Assembly: GCA_009602725.1 (NCBI GenBank)
Contig: WELB01000018.1
Span: forward strand, 442,149-491,777
From: Spirogloea muscicola
Taxonomy: Eukaryota > Streptophyta > Zygnematophyceae > Spirogloeales > Spirogloeaceae
DNA: 49,629 bases
Direction of reading: 5' to 3'
Of the stretch, positions 1-10,149 are shown piece after piece. Positions within the stretch are counted from its first letter, which is position 1. Every line of letters starts with the position of its first letter. The notes beneath the pieces are model-generated. The model was not told the DNA's origin, did not search any database, and was given only the letters and a program-made list of their open reading frames with translations. The translations under genes were made by a program, and so were the position numbers.

Positions 1-262
1 GGCCCTCCTTCCCCTTCCCGCCATCCCTCCTCCTGCCACTGCTGCCAGGCCAGGTCGACAAGGCCCTCAGCGGCACTTTTGGCCCTCTCCCCCCTTGCCA
101 TTCCTCCTGCTACTACTGCTGCCTCACTCCTCTAGCAGCTCCAGCAGGACAGGTTGACAAGGCCGCACTTGGCACTTTTGGCCCTCTTTCCCCCCCCCCC
201 CTCCATTCCTCCTGCCACTGCCTCTGCCCCACTCCACTAGCAGCTCCAGTAGCTGCTAGCTG
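1..262. repeat. C-rich imperfect tandem repeat
   Basis: Three imperfect units begin near 1, 81 and 180. Each carries GGCCCTC, a C-tract, CCATTCCTCCTGC, a GCTGCC-type run, then GGT(C/T)GACAAGGCC and GGCACTTTT. The block ends in a short run of TAGCTGC units near 250-270. It looks like a degenerating minisatellite and no gene is visible in it. Confidence 0.7.
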
Positions 263-1525
263 CTAGCTGCTACATCATGAGATGTGCTTACCTTTGTACT
301 TGGCCATACTGGCCTTCGATTGTTTCAAATACACGAATTTCCTCTTCTCACGCTTTCCGAAGCTGTTTCTTCTTATTTTACCTAGAAACAACCACCGGCC
401 GCTTGTTACAGCTAACACCGGCAGCTTGTTTCAGCTAACAGCGACACCGTGGGCCGCCGGGATCACCACCTGGGTGAAGGGTGATTCGAGACGAGGGGCA
501 AAGCGGCCTCCCCTCCATGGCTCCTCCTCGGACGCCACTCCCTCCTTCGAACACCCACCCCCCTTATTTATGTTGCACCGATCACTCGGCATGTCGGAGC
601 GGGCCTCGATTGACGCGACAATACCCTATGCAATGGGGCTTTTACAGGCCATGCGTGGCTGGCTTGGAGAAGGCAGCGCCGCCAAGCCACGGTCCTCGGA
701 GAGTTCGAATTGGGTTATCCATTGGTCGTTTTCGCACTGTTGAAGGCTGGTGCTTCTGAGCTGGGCCCCCGCCCGGGCTGGACAATGCCACTTCGAGATA
801 TCAGAGAAAGTTGAACCCCCTACATGGGAACGTCTTAATCCATCATCGCCGGCTGCATTGCCACCTGGTAGACTGCGAGCGCCAAGAGTAACGAAGATGT
901 TTCCATCATTCTTGCAGGCACTCTCTCAGGGTGCTGAGCGACCCTAGGACCAACTCTGTGACTTCCAACCTATCTTTTAGTGCTGGTGCACAGCAACGGG
1001 CAGGCTCCTTCCTTTATGTAGCTCTAGGGCAGGACCTGCTGTAGTCAATCACTTAACAAACCTTGCGTCTGCTGCCCAAAAGAGCGTCTGCTGCCCAAAA
1101 GATGGCACTCACACGCTGCCGTAAAGTGCACCTTTCTCCAAATGCTTCCTGCTTCGTGCTTGTAAGTACCCTTTGGCAGTGTAAGTTCCGTCTTAACAAG
1201 TGTTGTCTGTTCACAATCCGTCAACCTTAGGGTGCTCTGCGGTCCTTTTAAATCCACCGTATACTCTTAGATCTTGAGGACTGTACATACATCTCTTAGC
1301 AATAGAGCTACATACATGGCATGTATTGCGGCATCGTGACCAAGCTGCGTCATCCATCAATTTGATGGAATGCATACTTTGTTTAAATAAATTTACATCT
1401 GAAGGAGCTGCACATTGTCGCAATAACGACAAGCCCTGTCAACAGCAGAGCCTGCAAGGGTACATCCTCACGCCCCAGAACCCACCAGGCGGCCGAGAGT
1501 CCACGCTGCAACTTATTCACAGCCT
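263..1525. other. Spacer without a recognisable gene
   Basis: No reading frame here resembles a known protein. A short motif near 285-310 (reverse complement of GGCCAAGTACAAAGG) recurs near 8965-8990 and 48483-48505. An 18-base unit (GTCTGCTGCCCAAAAGA) is directly duplicated at about 1066-1103. The 3' end of the gene at 1526 faces into this spacer, so part of it is probably 3' untranslated sequence. Confidence 0.5.
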
Positions 1526-3196
1526 CTAACTACCGGGTGACTCTGTGGCCTTGGCCTTGCGGGGCTGCCGCCGCACCCTGCCGAGCCACTTGGACAAGCG
1601 CTGCACCTGCACGAGATCGTGCATCACGCGGCGCGCCTCCGCCACCACCTGCCGCGTGCCAGCCGCGGCACTCACCACCGCTGGTTTCACCGCGCCCGCC
1701 GGCGCGCTCGCCCGCTCCCGCAGCATGGCTGCCCATCAGCGGCGGCGCTTGTGTCCCAGTCAGGCGCTAGCTTGAGCAGGAGCATCCATACAGAGATGAT
1801 ATTGAGGGGAGCTAAAGTCCCATGTCCACCATGAGTTAAAACAAGCACTGTCATGCTGCAGTGAAGAGAAGCCCATATGCTGACTTGTGACATCTGACAC
1901 CATTGACTACTCAAATCCTCGGCCTAAGCTGGGTCATGAGCAGCCTGGCACAAGTAGCAGAGCAGCCTGAGACGAAGTGCCATTGCAATGAGCCCCTGCT
2001 AGCAGGAGCCTCAGGGCACTGTGGAAAGCTGCCGCACCGACAGTCTGAGAGGCGGCAAAGTTGCCCATTCGCCGCAGACCGTCCTCTGCAGCCTGCACTG
2101 CGCGGGCTGAGCCCTTCACGCCCTCTGCAATGTCCTGGCTGCCATGGGCCCCCATGCACGGCTGATGTCAGATGCTGGAAGTGGGGCACTGCCACTGCAC
2201 TCCATTCTAGGGTGAAGGGTTTTGGGTTAGGATATTCCCTTTTGTTTTGGCTGGCATATCATGAGCTAACCTCTTACTGGCGGCCAAGATCGCTGGAGGA
2301 AGCGATGAAGATGCAAGGACTTGAGTTCAGGAGTACATGTCTAGGATAGTCTTCAAGCTCAGGGCACGAAGTCTTAAGCCTGTGCAGTATTTTATACAGC
2401 AACCACCGAGAAGGGACGCATGAGCCGCTGTTGTGCTACGAAGATGAACGTTGTGTGACGTGCGCGCCTGGAAATTGTAAGAGTGCCCTTAGAGCAGTCA
2501 CCTGAGGTCGCTGAGTTCCATTGTCAGGTCGCTGATCTCCATGCCCGAGAGGCGCACGGCCGCCATGGTACCAGGGAGTTCTGCCCTCGCTGTGTCAGCC
2601 AGCTTTTCCACAGACTGCGCGGCCCGCCGAATCGCCTGCAGGGCGCCAAGAGCTCCGCCGCGTCAGCTCGCCAGGAGTCAGACACTGGAATGCAATAAAA
2701 GCATATGATGATGCGGCAAGATTGCATCGCTTGCTCGGAGCGAGCCGTCGCCTGGCGCTTTGCAGAACGAGCGTGGACACTGCAATCCTGTAAGCAACAT
2801 GTGCTAGTGACGCGACCACTGGCCCCTTGTTGGGAGCAACCACAAGCTCTGATCGTTGGCAACAAGGGGCTGTCGGGGGCTCACCCGGAGTGTGGGGATG
2901 GCCGTGAGGAGCAGCGCCGAGAGCGCGCCGGTGGCCTGCGCTGCAGCGCAGCTCACGGCTCAGTGTGCACGGCTTGCGAGCGCAGCGGCTCCCCATGAAC
3001 GTGGCGGCGGCCGTAAGCCTTCGAGGTGTCACACCACCCCAACAAGGGCTTGCTGGGCGTACGCTGGGCCGCTCCGAGCCCAATGCGAGCTGACAGGTGT
3101 ACTCACGGCGCACGCAACGAAGGCCAGGACAGCGAGCGCCGCGCCGCCGGCGGTGGGGCCGAGGGCGGCGCCGGGGGGCAGCGGCGGCGCGACCGA
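1526..3196 (-). CDS. Conserved plant/algal plastid-type membrane protein, N-terminus missing
   Basis: Five exons fit in phase: 3196-3107, 2935-2885, 2635-2502, 2138-2038 and 1728-1526. The first two visible exons give hydrophobic segments (AALAVLAFVACA and GALSALLLTAIP). The third gives an amphipathic block containing MAAVRLSGMEISDLTMELSD. The fourth gives SQDIAEGVKGSARAVQAAED and the last a basic tail ending KATESPGS. From memory this order matches a family of uncharacterised plant proteins with predicted plastid targeting, one or two membrane spans and a helical tail. Its biochemical role is unknown. The model runs into a single N at 3197, so the start and any transit peptide are not visible. 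The divergent neighbour is the HAD hydrolase. Family placement is by recognition of the conserved block, not by search. Confidence 0.65.
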
Positions 3197-3197
3197 N
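3197..3197. other. Single N, probable collapsed assembly gap
   Basis: One ambiguous base sits in a GC-rich stretch exactly where the 5' ends of two divergent genes should lie. Both the minus-strand membrane protein and the plus-strand HAD hydrolase lack their first exons here. This suggests a gap of unknown true size rather than one unread base. Confidence 0.6.
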
Positions 3198-3837
3198 TAT
3201 CTAGCTGAGCTTAGAGGAAGAGCGTTGCTCTGAAGGGAGCAGGCAACGCACTGTTCTCTCCTTATGAACACCCTCAACACCAAAAGGCTACAGCAGAGCC
3301 ACTGGAAGCGGCATACTTCGTCTCCACAAGCCAACCACTCCTTGCCACCACGCCATGATTTCCTCGCCAACATCAAATTTCAGTCCTGCGTCATTATGGC
3401 ACGAAATTGCTAAGCATAATGCTGGGGCAGCTCAAAGCATGGTTGCGGACTTCTGAGCATGACACTTTGCTTGTCGACGGGATGCAGAGGCAGCAACACC
3501 AGCAAGCGAGCAGCCTGCCCCGCCCCCCCAAGGCCTGCGCAGCGGCTCTGACAAGCGCGCCTGTGACTTACCATACAAGGCGCGGCGCTGCTGACGTTGA
3601 TGATCCTATTTGTGGCCTTGTTGCCCCGACTGCCCGCCCCCACCGCCCGCCGCCGCGTTGGTCGCCGCAGCGGCTTGCGCCTTGGCAGGGAAGCTACCCT
3701 TGCCCACATCACCACCGCTCTTGGCTGTGGCCCTCTGGATACGGGACGCGTCTGCGGCCGTCATTGGGGTACTTCCCTTCGGCATGGTGCTATGCGTCAG
3801 TCTCGCTGCCACCGAAAGCGTTTGATCGCCCGGTCAG

Positions 3838-3847
3838 CGCCGCCGCC

Positions 3848-3884
<37 letters not shown>

Positions 3885-3895
3885 CAGCGCCCGCC
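3838..3895. repeat. (CCG)n trinucleotide repeat
   Basis: Near-perfect run of CCG/GCC triplets just upstream of the first visible HAD exon. It creates poly-Ala, poly-Pro and poly-Arg shadow frames. Similar triplet runs lie near 18195-18230 and 38990-39015, each in the GC-rich 5' region of a gene. Confidence 0.85.
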
Positions 3896-3957
3896 GCTGT
3901 CCTGACGCCCCTGCCGATCCACGGCCTGCGCTGAGACGACGATCCGGGCCTCGGCAG

Positions 3958-5915
3958 GCCGCCAAGCTGCGGTGGCCGGACCTGTGGGGCGCCGCCACGC
4001 CCGCCGACGAGGACTGGATCCTGGCCACCATGCGCGCGGTGCGGCCGGTGGTCGAGACGGGGTACGAGAACCTGCTCCTCGTGCGCCTGCTGCTGGAGAT
4101 GAGCGTCCCCGCCACACCCCGCCGCTGCAAGGTGCGCGCCTCGAAGCGCTGCCGCTGCAAGCCACGCCCTCACGAGAAGGACAGCGCGAGACGTGGGCCG
4201 CGTGGCCCCTGGACCCACAACTTTCATCTCATGCCTTGCGTTCGTCAGCTCAGGGTCTAGGAATCAGGGTTCAGGGTTTGGCAAGGAGGAATACTGCCGA
4301 TGAATGTGGCCTGCCCTTGCTCCTGCCTCAGTGGCTCTCGCTCGGTCGACGCACACGGCCCCTGTGTGGCTGACCTTGCACCCCCACTGCACTTGTGACC
4401 AAGTGTCTAAAGACCCATTTCTCACAACCCCAGGTCATAATACAATGTGGTCCTGAACCTTGGACTGTCCTGAGATGATGACTTGACGACCATCACAGCA
4501 GCTAGCAATGCTGCTGCGGCGCAGGCCTCGGAGGGCCTGTCGGTGGACGACATCTTGAAGGAGTGGGAGGCACGGATCAAGCCGCGCGTCCAGGAGGAGT
4601 GGGGTGAGACCGACACTCAGTCGCTCGTCCACGCCTTCGGGTCCTACCGGGACCACTGGCTGGAGACCGACCTCAAAGGCTGGATCGGCGCCAACCGGTG
4701 CGCCAGCCGCCTCGCCGGCTGCCTTCTCCTGATCCCGTGTTGACGGCCCTCGTGTCAGGCCATGGGCTCATGGCCGACCGGCGCCGTTCAGACCGCCCTT
4801 GACACCGCACTCGCAGATTCTACCCAGGCACGGCCGATGCCCTGCGCTTTGCATCGTCCACCTTGTACATAGTGACGACGAAGCAGGTACTACGGCTTGG
4901 CAGCCATGCCTCTGTCATCTCCCTGGCTGCTTGCCGACGCTGCCAATGCAGCAGTGCCTGGTCATCGATGCGTCTGCGTCTCCGTCTGCAGACGTAGCTG
5001 CAACTTGTCTCAGACCTTACCTTGATCACCATCAGAAGAGTGGCCGATGAGGACTCCAGAGCAATGTTTGGCGGACCTGTGCTTGGGCAGGCGCGTTTCA
5101 CCCAGGCCCTCCTTAAGGAGCTAGCGGGCGTCACGTTCCCAGAGGACTACATATATGGCCTCGGCTCCGGGTGAGAGGAAGCTCCAGGCACAATGAGCAA
5201 TGGACCTCATTGCTGACCAATCACAGAGCACCTGCTAATTGTACTCGTCGCTCTGTTGCATAGTGCTCATTAGCCGCTCCATGAGAGCTGCCGGGGCTTT
5301 CATCTCCGCTGCAGGCCCAAGGTGGAGGTCCTGCAGAAGCTGCAGGCGGCTCATCCCGACTGCAGTCTGCAGTGAGCAACCAACTGAGCACTTTACTCAG
5401 CTCCCCACTTAAGGAACGCTGCTATCCTTGTGTAGCTCATTGAGCCTCTCACAGTTTAAGAATCACACAGGTGTCTAATACAACAGAAGATAGTATTAGA
5501 AATGACTTCAAGAAATAGAAATACAAGCTGTAAGCTTCATTGCAGCACTTGCGGACCTTGTCGCCACGCATTCTGTCTCCTTCTCCCCAGCTTCGTGGAG
5601 GACCGGCTGGCGACGCTGAAGAACGTTATCAAGCGCCCGGAGCTCGACAAGTGGCACCTCTACTTGGGTAACGCACTTCCTTGACTTGATTGTGCAAGAT
5701 CTCACCTCCTGCATTGCTGTTCTGCATAACTTGTGAGTATGAGAGGCACGGAGCATGATTTTGTGATCAGTCACCACACACTATCGGACTGACACCAACT
5801 TGATCTCCACATAGGCACTTGGGGTTACAACACGCCTTCGGAAAGAGAGGAGGCAAACAAGATATCAAGAATTCATGTCATTGACCTGCCGGACTTCTGC
5901 AGCAAGCTGAAATAA
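3958..5915 (+). CDS. Plant-type haloacid dehalogenase-like hydrolase, first exon missing
   Basis: Exons with matching phase are 4817-4886, 5091-5170, 5315-5371, 5591-5667 and 5815-5915 (TAA). They are preceded by 4499-4697 and by an exon starting at 3958 whose 3' end is unresolved (about 4131 or 4192). Diagnostic stretches in order are AAKLRWPDLWG, VRPVVETGYENLLLVRLL, GLSVDDILKEW, FYPGTADALRFASSTLYIVT, GLGSGPKVEVL, FVEDRLATLKNVI and GTWGYNT. These match a conserved plant HAD-like protein of roughly 245 residues whose substrate is not established. The N-terminal DxDG nucleophile motif expected just before AAKLRWP is not present between 3198 and 3957, probably because of the gap at 3197. Third codon positions are strongly G/C, as in neighbouring genes. 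The gene is tail-to-tail with the pectinesterase. Confidence 0.85.
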
Positions 5916-6340
5916 GCTCATTCTTGTAACTTATTTACTACGTCTGGCAAGCAGGAAAAGGGGACTGTCTGTGCAGGAAGTGAGCAATTACATTGACAGC
6001 ACTGCAGATTGCATAAACATAAGAGGGGCTTGCCGAAAGAAAGTGATTGCTAAGCACATGCTGTGTCTCATGTTATGTACATCATGGTGAGCTTGAGTAC
6101 AAGGTTGTGCAACTTGCCAGAATGCGCCTATGCACACTCATGTGCTCTTGCATTTTCTAGTGAATGGCAGGGAGCCCGAGGACAAATGAATGAATAAATG
6201 AAAGTACAGACAATGAAACTAAGTAAATGAATGAGGGTGGTAAGCTAGCTGGTTCAGCCTGGTAAGCTCCCTGGATGCTGTTGTCGCCTGGTTTGACGTG
6301 GCTGCCGGTGCTGCACAGCTAGGATCTGTTGTCAAAATCG

Positions 6341-8723
6341 TCAAGGCGCTTCGGGTATATTGAATCTGGAGGGTCTGTAAGTGCTCGTGGTGGGAAACGA
6401 GTAGCTCCACATAGGGCCTGGAGGATCTGGACCAAGCCAGTCGGATGCGCCAATGAAGCTGTAGTACGTAAACTGGGCCGCTTGCCTGGAGCTCAAGGTA
6501 CGACTGTACGTGCTGCGCGCTGCGGCGCTGTAGCCAGGACCCCAGCACTTGTGCTGCAACAGTGTCAACCAAAAGTTCATCACGAGAGGATCGAAACGGC
6601 ACTGGTTAAAGCTTCACCTAGCTCGCTGTTCTACAGAGGAATGATGATTTCCTGCTATGTTCGGCACCTTATGCAACTGCTACAAGCGTGTCTAGCAGCA
6701 TGTACGAGCACAAAGTACATGTATGTCAACTCATGGCTGGTTGGGCGGGCAGTGAATTCAGGCGGAATCACCAGTGCGAAGAAGATTGACTTGTCTGAGT
6801 CGAAGTCCTTGATGACGCCCCAGCCTGACGGGTCCACGCCCTTATCCAGAAAGGAGAAGGCATATATAGTCCTAGCTGCCGGCCCCCATGCGCGGCCCAG
6901 TAAAGCCTGCATGCAATCATATAGCACCTTTTGACTGCGATGAAGAACGAGTGAAGGCAACTATATTGGGGGTTCGCACCAAGTTTGTGTTACAGAAATT
7001 TCTGGGCAAGCTCCAGAATCTGGATTTGTGCACCAAGATGCTGCACAGTATCAGGCGAAGAGGTCGTCACCTTCCCAGAGCCTGTGATGTTGGAGCGGAG
7101 GAAAACGAATCCGCTTGCCTCACTGGTCGACATGCGCTTCTGGGCAGTGTACGAGCCCCAGTCTTTGGCGAAGAGGGTGCAGCCCTGCAAGTACGACGTG
7201 CACAACTCAATTAGGCTGGTCTTGAACCATAACTTGGGTGACATGGTATAGACACGTTGTTGCTGTTCTTGTTGCAGGTACCTAGATTCTGACTCAAATG
7301 GGTCTGCTAATGGCCCAAAGGTCAGTGACTGTCTAACAACTAGCCCTCCCATCTGTACCATCTCTTCTGGTGTGAGCACTAGCACTGGGCTGCTGGGCGC
7401 AGCCGAGCTTCTCACCTCATAGATGCTCTGGCCGTATCCAAATACGAAGTCCCATGACCCCTCGATGTAACAGGCTTTGAAGAAGTGCCTATTCTGTTCC
7501 AGGATAATGTACCGACACAGAAACTTAATAGCTGGTTACTTCTGGAAACTTTAAGCAGGCAGCACGCAGCTGCAGGCTAGTCTATGCTTGCTGCCGGCTG
7601 ATCCTCGCATGTAATTATGCGACAAAAGCGAGGCTGAACAGTACTTCAGTGCTGAAGGACTGGATGCTGAGGGCAGCGATGAGACAATATGAGGATGAAT
7701 GAGTACTGAGCACGGCGTGGTGTGCACCTTGTGGTCATACAGTGTGTCCTGCCACCCGATGAAGCGGGAGTTGTAGAAGGCAGCCATGTCTCCAGTAATT
7801 CTCAGAGCCACCGCTTGGTCTGTGGTGCTGCCTGCACTCGGCTTGGGGTGGTCGTTCTGTGGCCAGCCGGCAAGACAGCAGAGGCAGTGGCAGGTGCTTC
7901 ATCAAGAGACTGCAGGAAGAGGCAGTATAACCATTCCTTGCGGCAACTGCAGGTCCAGCTTGAGCTGATGATAAGCAGGTCTTCACTCAGTGAAGCATGG
8001 AGGGTAAGAAACAGCAATATAGAAATAAGAGGTACGTCTGTGTTATGGAAGTAAGTAAACGGGGTCTCAAGAACTGAGAGAGGAGGGACGAGGAAGGGGT
8101 CCGGACCTCGATAGTGAGATGGTTGACGATCAGGTTGTAGCCGCTGACGCACAGCGTGCAGGAGCCGATGGTCGAGAGCTCCTCGCCGTCGACCTTGCGG
8201 CCAGCCCAGTCGTTCCACACAATCTTGGTGGTTAACGCGTCTTGCCCCTGCAGCGTTATGAACGACTTGCCCTTGGCAATTGTCACCTTCTCCCTGCAAC
8301 ACAGCGTCCGTTTAAAGGTGCGTTAGCCATTATACGCAGCTTCCAATGGCCACCGTGCAGCACAAGCTTCACTACAAAGGGCGCTCAGGAGCTCATTCAG
8401 AGCACCTCAGAGAGACTTAGCGTTGGGACGTGCTCGCGGGGAGGCCAGCACCTGTACGTGCCGGGCTTGATGAGGATGACAACCCGCTTGGTGCTCTTCT
8501 TGGGCACCGCGTCCACGGCGGCCTGCACGGTCGTGAAGTTGCCACTACCGTCCTTGGCGACGACGAACGCCGGCCCGGTGGTGCTCCCGAAGGCGTCGCC
8601 CCAGCCGGCTGGGACGGCGGTGCGCCCGGACCTCACGACCGCGGCGACGGGCCAGAAGGTGGCCGGCAGCAGCAGCAAGGCCACGCTGAGGGCGGCGAGG
8701 GCGGCGGCGCGGGGCAGCGCCAT
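6341..8723 (-). CDS. PME: Pectinesterase (pectin methylesterase), seven exons, 375 residues
   Basis: The enzyme removes methyl esters from wall homogalacturonan. Exons are 8723-8452, 8293-8107, 7856-7728, 7493-7416, 7184-7071, 6906-6772 and 6553-6341. All junctions are GT-AG with matching phase and the sum is 376 codons. The ATG at 8723 opens a hydrophobic stretch (LAALSVALLLLPATFWPVA), a plausible signal peptide. Catalytic-family motifs are DQAVALR (about 166-172), GWQDTL (188-193), the Asp of WDFVFGYG (211) and LGRAWGP (263-269). These supply the Gln, Gln-Asp, Asp and Arg/Trp seen in plant pectinesterases. GSWDFVFG replaces the usual GxVDFIFG but keeps the Asp. There is no inhibitor-like pro-domain, so it is the short type. 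The C-terminus carries FIGASDWLGP, as in plant enzymes. Confidence 0.93.
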
Positions 8724-9195
8724 GGCGGGCGGCGGCCGGAAGGTGGCGGAGGCTCCGCACTTCCAGTTGTGCGGGGTGTGTTTCTCAAGGAAGTATCTGC
8801 GTCCCTGGAGGGCGGGTAATGGTGGGCGGCGGGGCGCGGGGCCCCCTACCTGATGGGACGGCTGGAACCGGCGGACGCCAGGAAAGGGACCCGATGGGAC
8901 CTCTATGTGCTGACTCGTGGTTACTGAGCGGGTCAGCTTAGCAGCAGGTGACGTACATTTGTCCAATGTGCTTGCCTTTGTACTTGGCCACACATGGCCT
9001 CCCCATCTCTTAATGTACACGCATTTTCGATGGGACGGCTGGGAACGGCGGGGACCCGAAAGAAAGGCGCAAGGAGCGGCCTTCTGACGGCGCCGGCGGA
9101 TGGGAACCCGCCCCGCCGCCGGCCCAGGTCAACGCCCAAAACCCGTCGGCCCGCCCCCGGGCTGATCTGGCGCGCGCCGGCAGCCGCCGGCGCGC

Positions 9196-9341
9196 TGACG
9201 TCAGCGGCCACGCGCGCCGGCGGGCCCCTCCTCTCCACCCCCCCNGCCGCCGCACGTGCGCCGCCGCCCGCCACGCGGCGCAAGCTTGCGCCCGCGCCGG
9301 CGATCGGTCGCGAGCTGCACGTGACTGTCGAGTGGCACGTG
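9196..9341. promoter_or_regulatory. Cluster of G-boxes and a TGACGTCA palindrome upstream of the pectinesterase
   Basis: CACGTG occurs at 9253-9258, 9318-9323 and 9336-9341, and TGACGTCA at 9196-9203. All lie 470-620 bases upstream of the PME start. In plants these are bZIP/bHLH core sites. Three G-boxes in 90 bases is more than expected by chance even in GC-rich sequence. A single N at 9245 breaks the region. The link to PME control is inferred from position only. Confidence 0.4.
9245..9245. other. Single N, probable collapsed gap
   Basis: An isolated ambiguous base in a run of C between very GC-rich flanks, similar in setting to those at 3197 and 18292. The true spacing across it is unknown. 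Confidence 0.5.
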
Positions 9342-9599
9342 CTAGATGACACCCGTCCCGGAAAGTGCCCGCGGCCTGCCGCCAGCACACTGACCACGTT
9401 GGCTTCTGGAAGAGGGGCACCGCGGCGCGGCGCGCCCAGGCCGACGCGTGGCGGGGCGGGCCCGAGGGGCCGTGCGGGTCGGCCCACCGCTGACGGCGCA
9501 AGATCAAGAAAGCGAAGCGCTTGCTGCCGCGCTTGGGGAAGGTGCTGCTCCGCGGTGGCGCTGGCTGAGGTGGACCTGCCCGGCAGAGATTGGGAGTGC

Positions 9600-10145
9600 C
9601 TGGGGGGGAGCCCCAACAAGAGAGAGAAGGCGCGCGATGAGCATGGATTGGAAGGGAGGCCTACTGCAAGCCAACTCGTTGTTCAGGCAGAAACTAGTGC
9701 AAAATCAGCCCGAACAAGAGGGAGGAAAAGCTTGTCCTTCAAATCTCTTGCATAGCTGTGTAATTTTACCGCCTTTCGGCCCTTTGGCGCGCGCTCTAAG
9801 TCAGGCCACCGGCTTCCATGGCGGCGCTCTGGCTCCCCAAGTAAGCATGTAGGCTTTGCATATGCTCACCCGTGGGTACTCATGTCACACTGTTACATTA
9901 GCCACCTTAGCATAGTGCTTCGATTGTTGAAGCTCTAGCTTTTGCCTGAACAATGTATTGGCTTAAGTTGGCCTACACACTCCATTCCCCTTTCGCCCTT
10001 GTCCATTCTTACTGTGCTGGCGTCTCACAGCCCTCGCCCATTGGAGAGCTTGCTTCTCAATTTCCAAACTCTGGGTCCGCCTGTCACAGCCATCGCTCCC
10101 ATTTGGCAAAGCTCTCTGTCAAGAATGCCCCTTACCCACCCATAC
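9600..10145. repeat. Dispersed repeat cluster with R2 in both orientations
   Basis: A reverse-orientation R2 copy lies at about 9617-9712 (GAGAGAAGGCGCGCGATGAG, then CAAGCCAA and TTGTTCAGGCAGAA). A forward copy lies at 9941-9992 (TGCCTGAACAATGTATTGGC). Between them, 9872-9930 carries a TCACACTGTTACATTAGCC block that recurs near 13185 and, inverted, near 47890. R1-like fragments (TCACAGCCATCGCTCCC) follow at 10028-10100. No coding gene is supported here. Confidence 0.65.
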
Positions 10146-10149
10146 ACAC

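Noticed and set aside
3790-4227. Long Arg/Ala-rich minus-strand frames opposite the HAD gene
   Set aside because: Products of the CCG triplet run and of high GC; the plus strand carries a recognised family.
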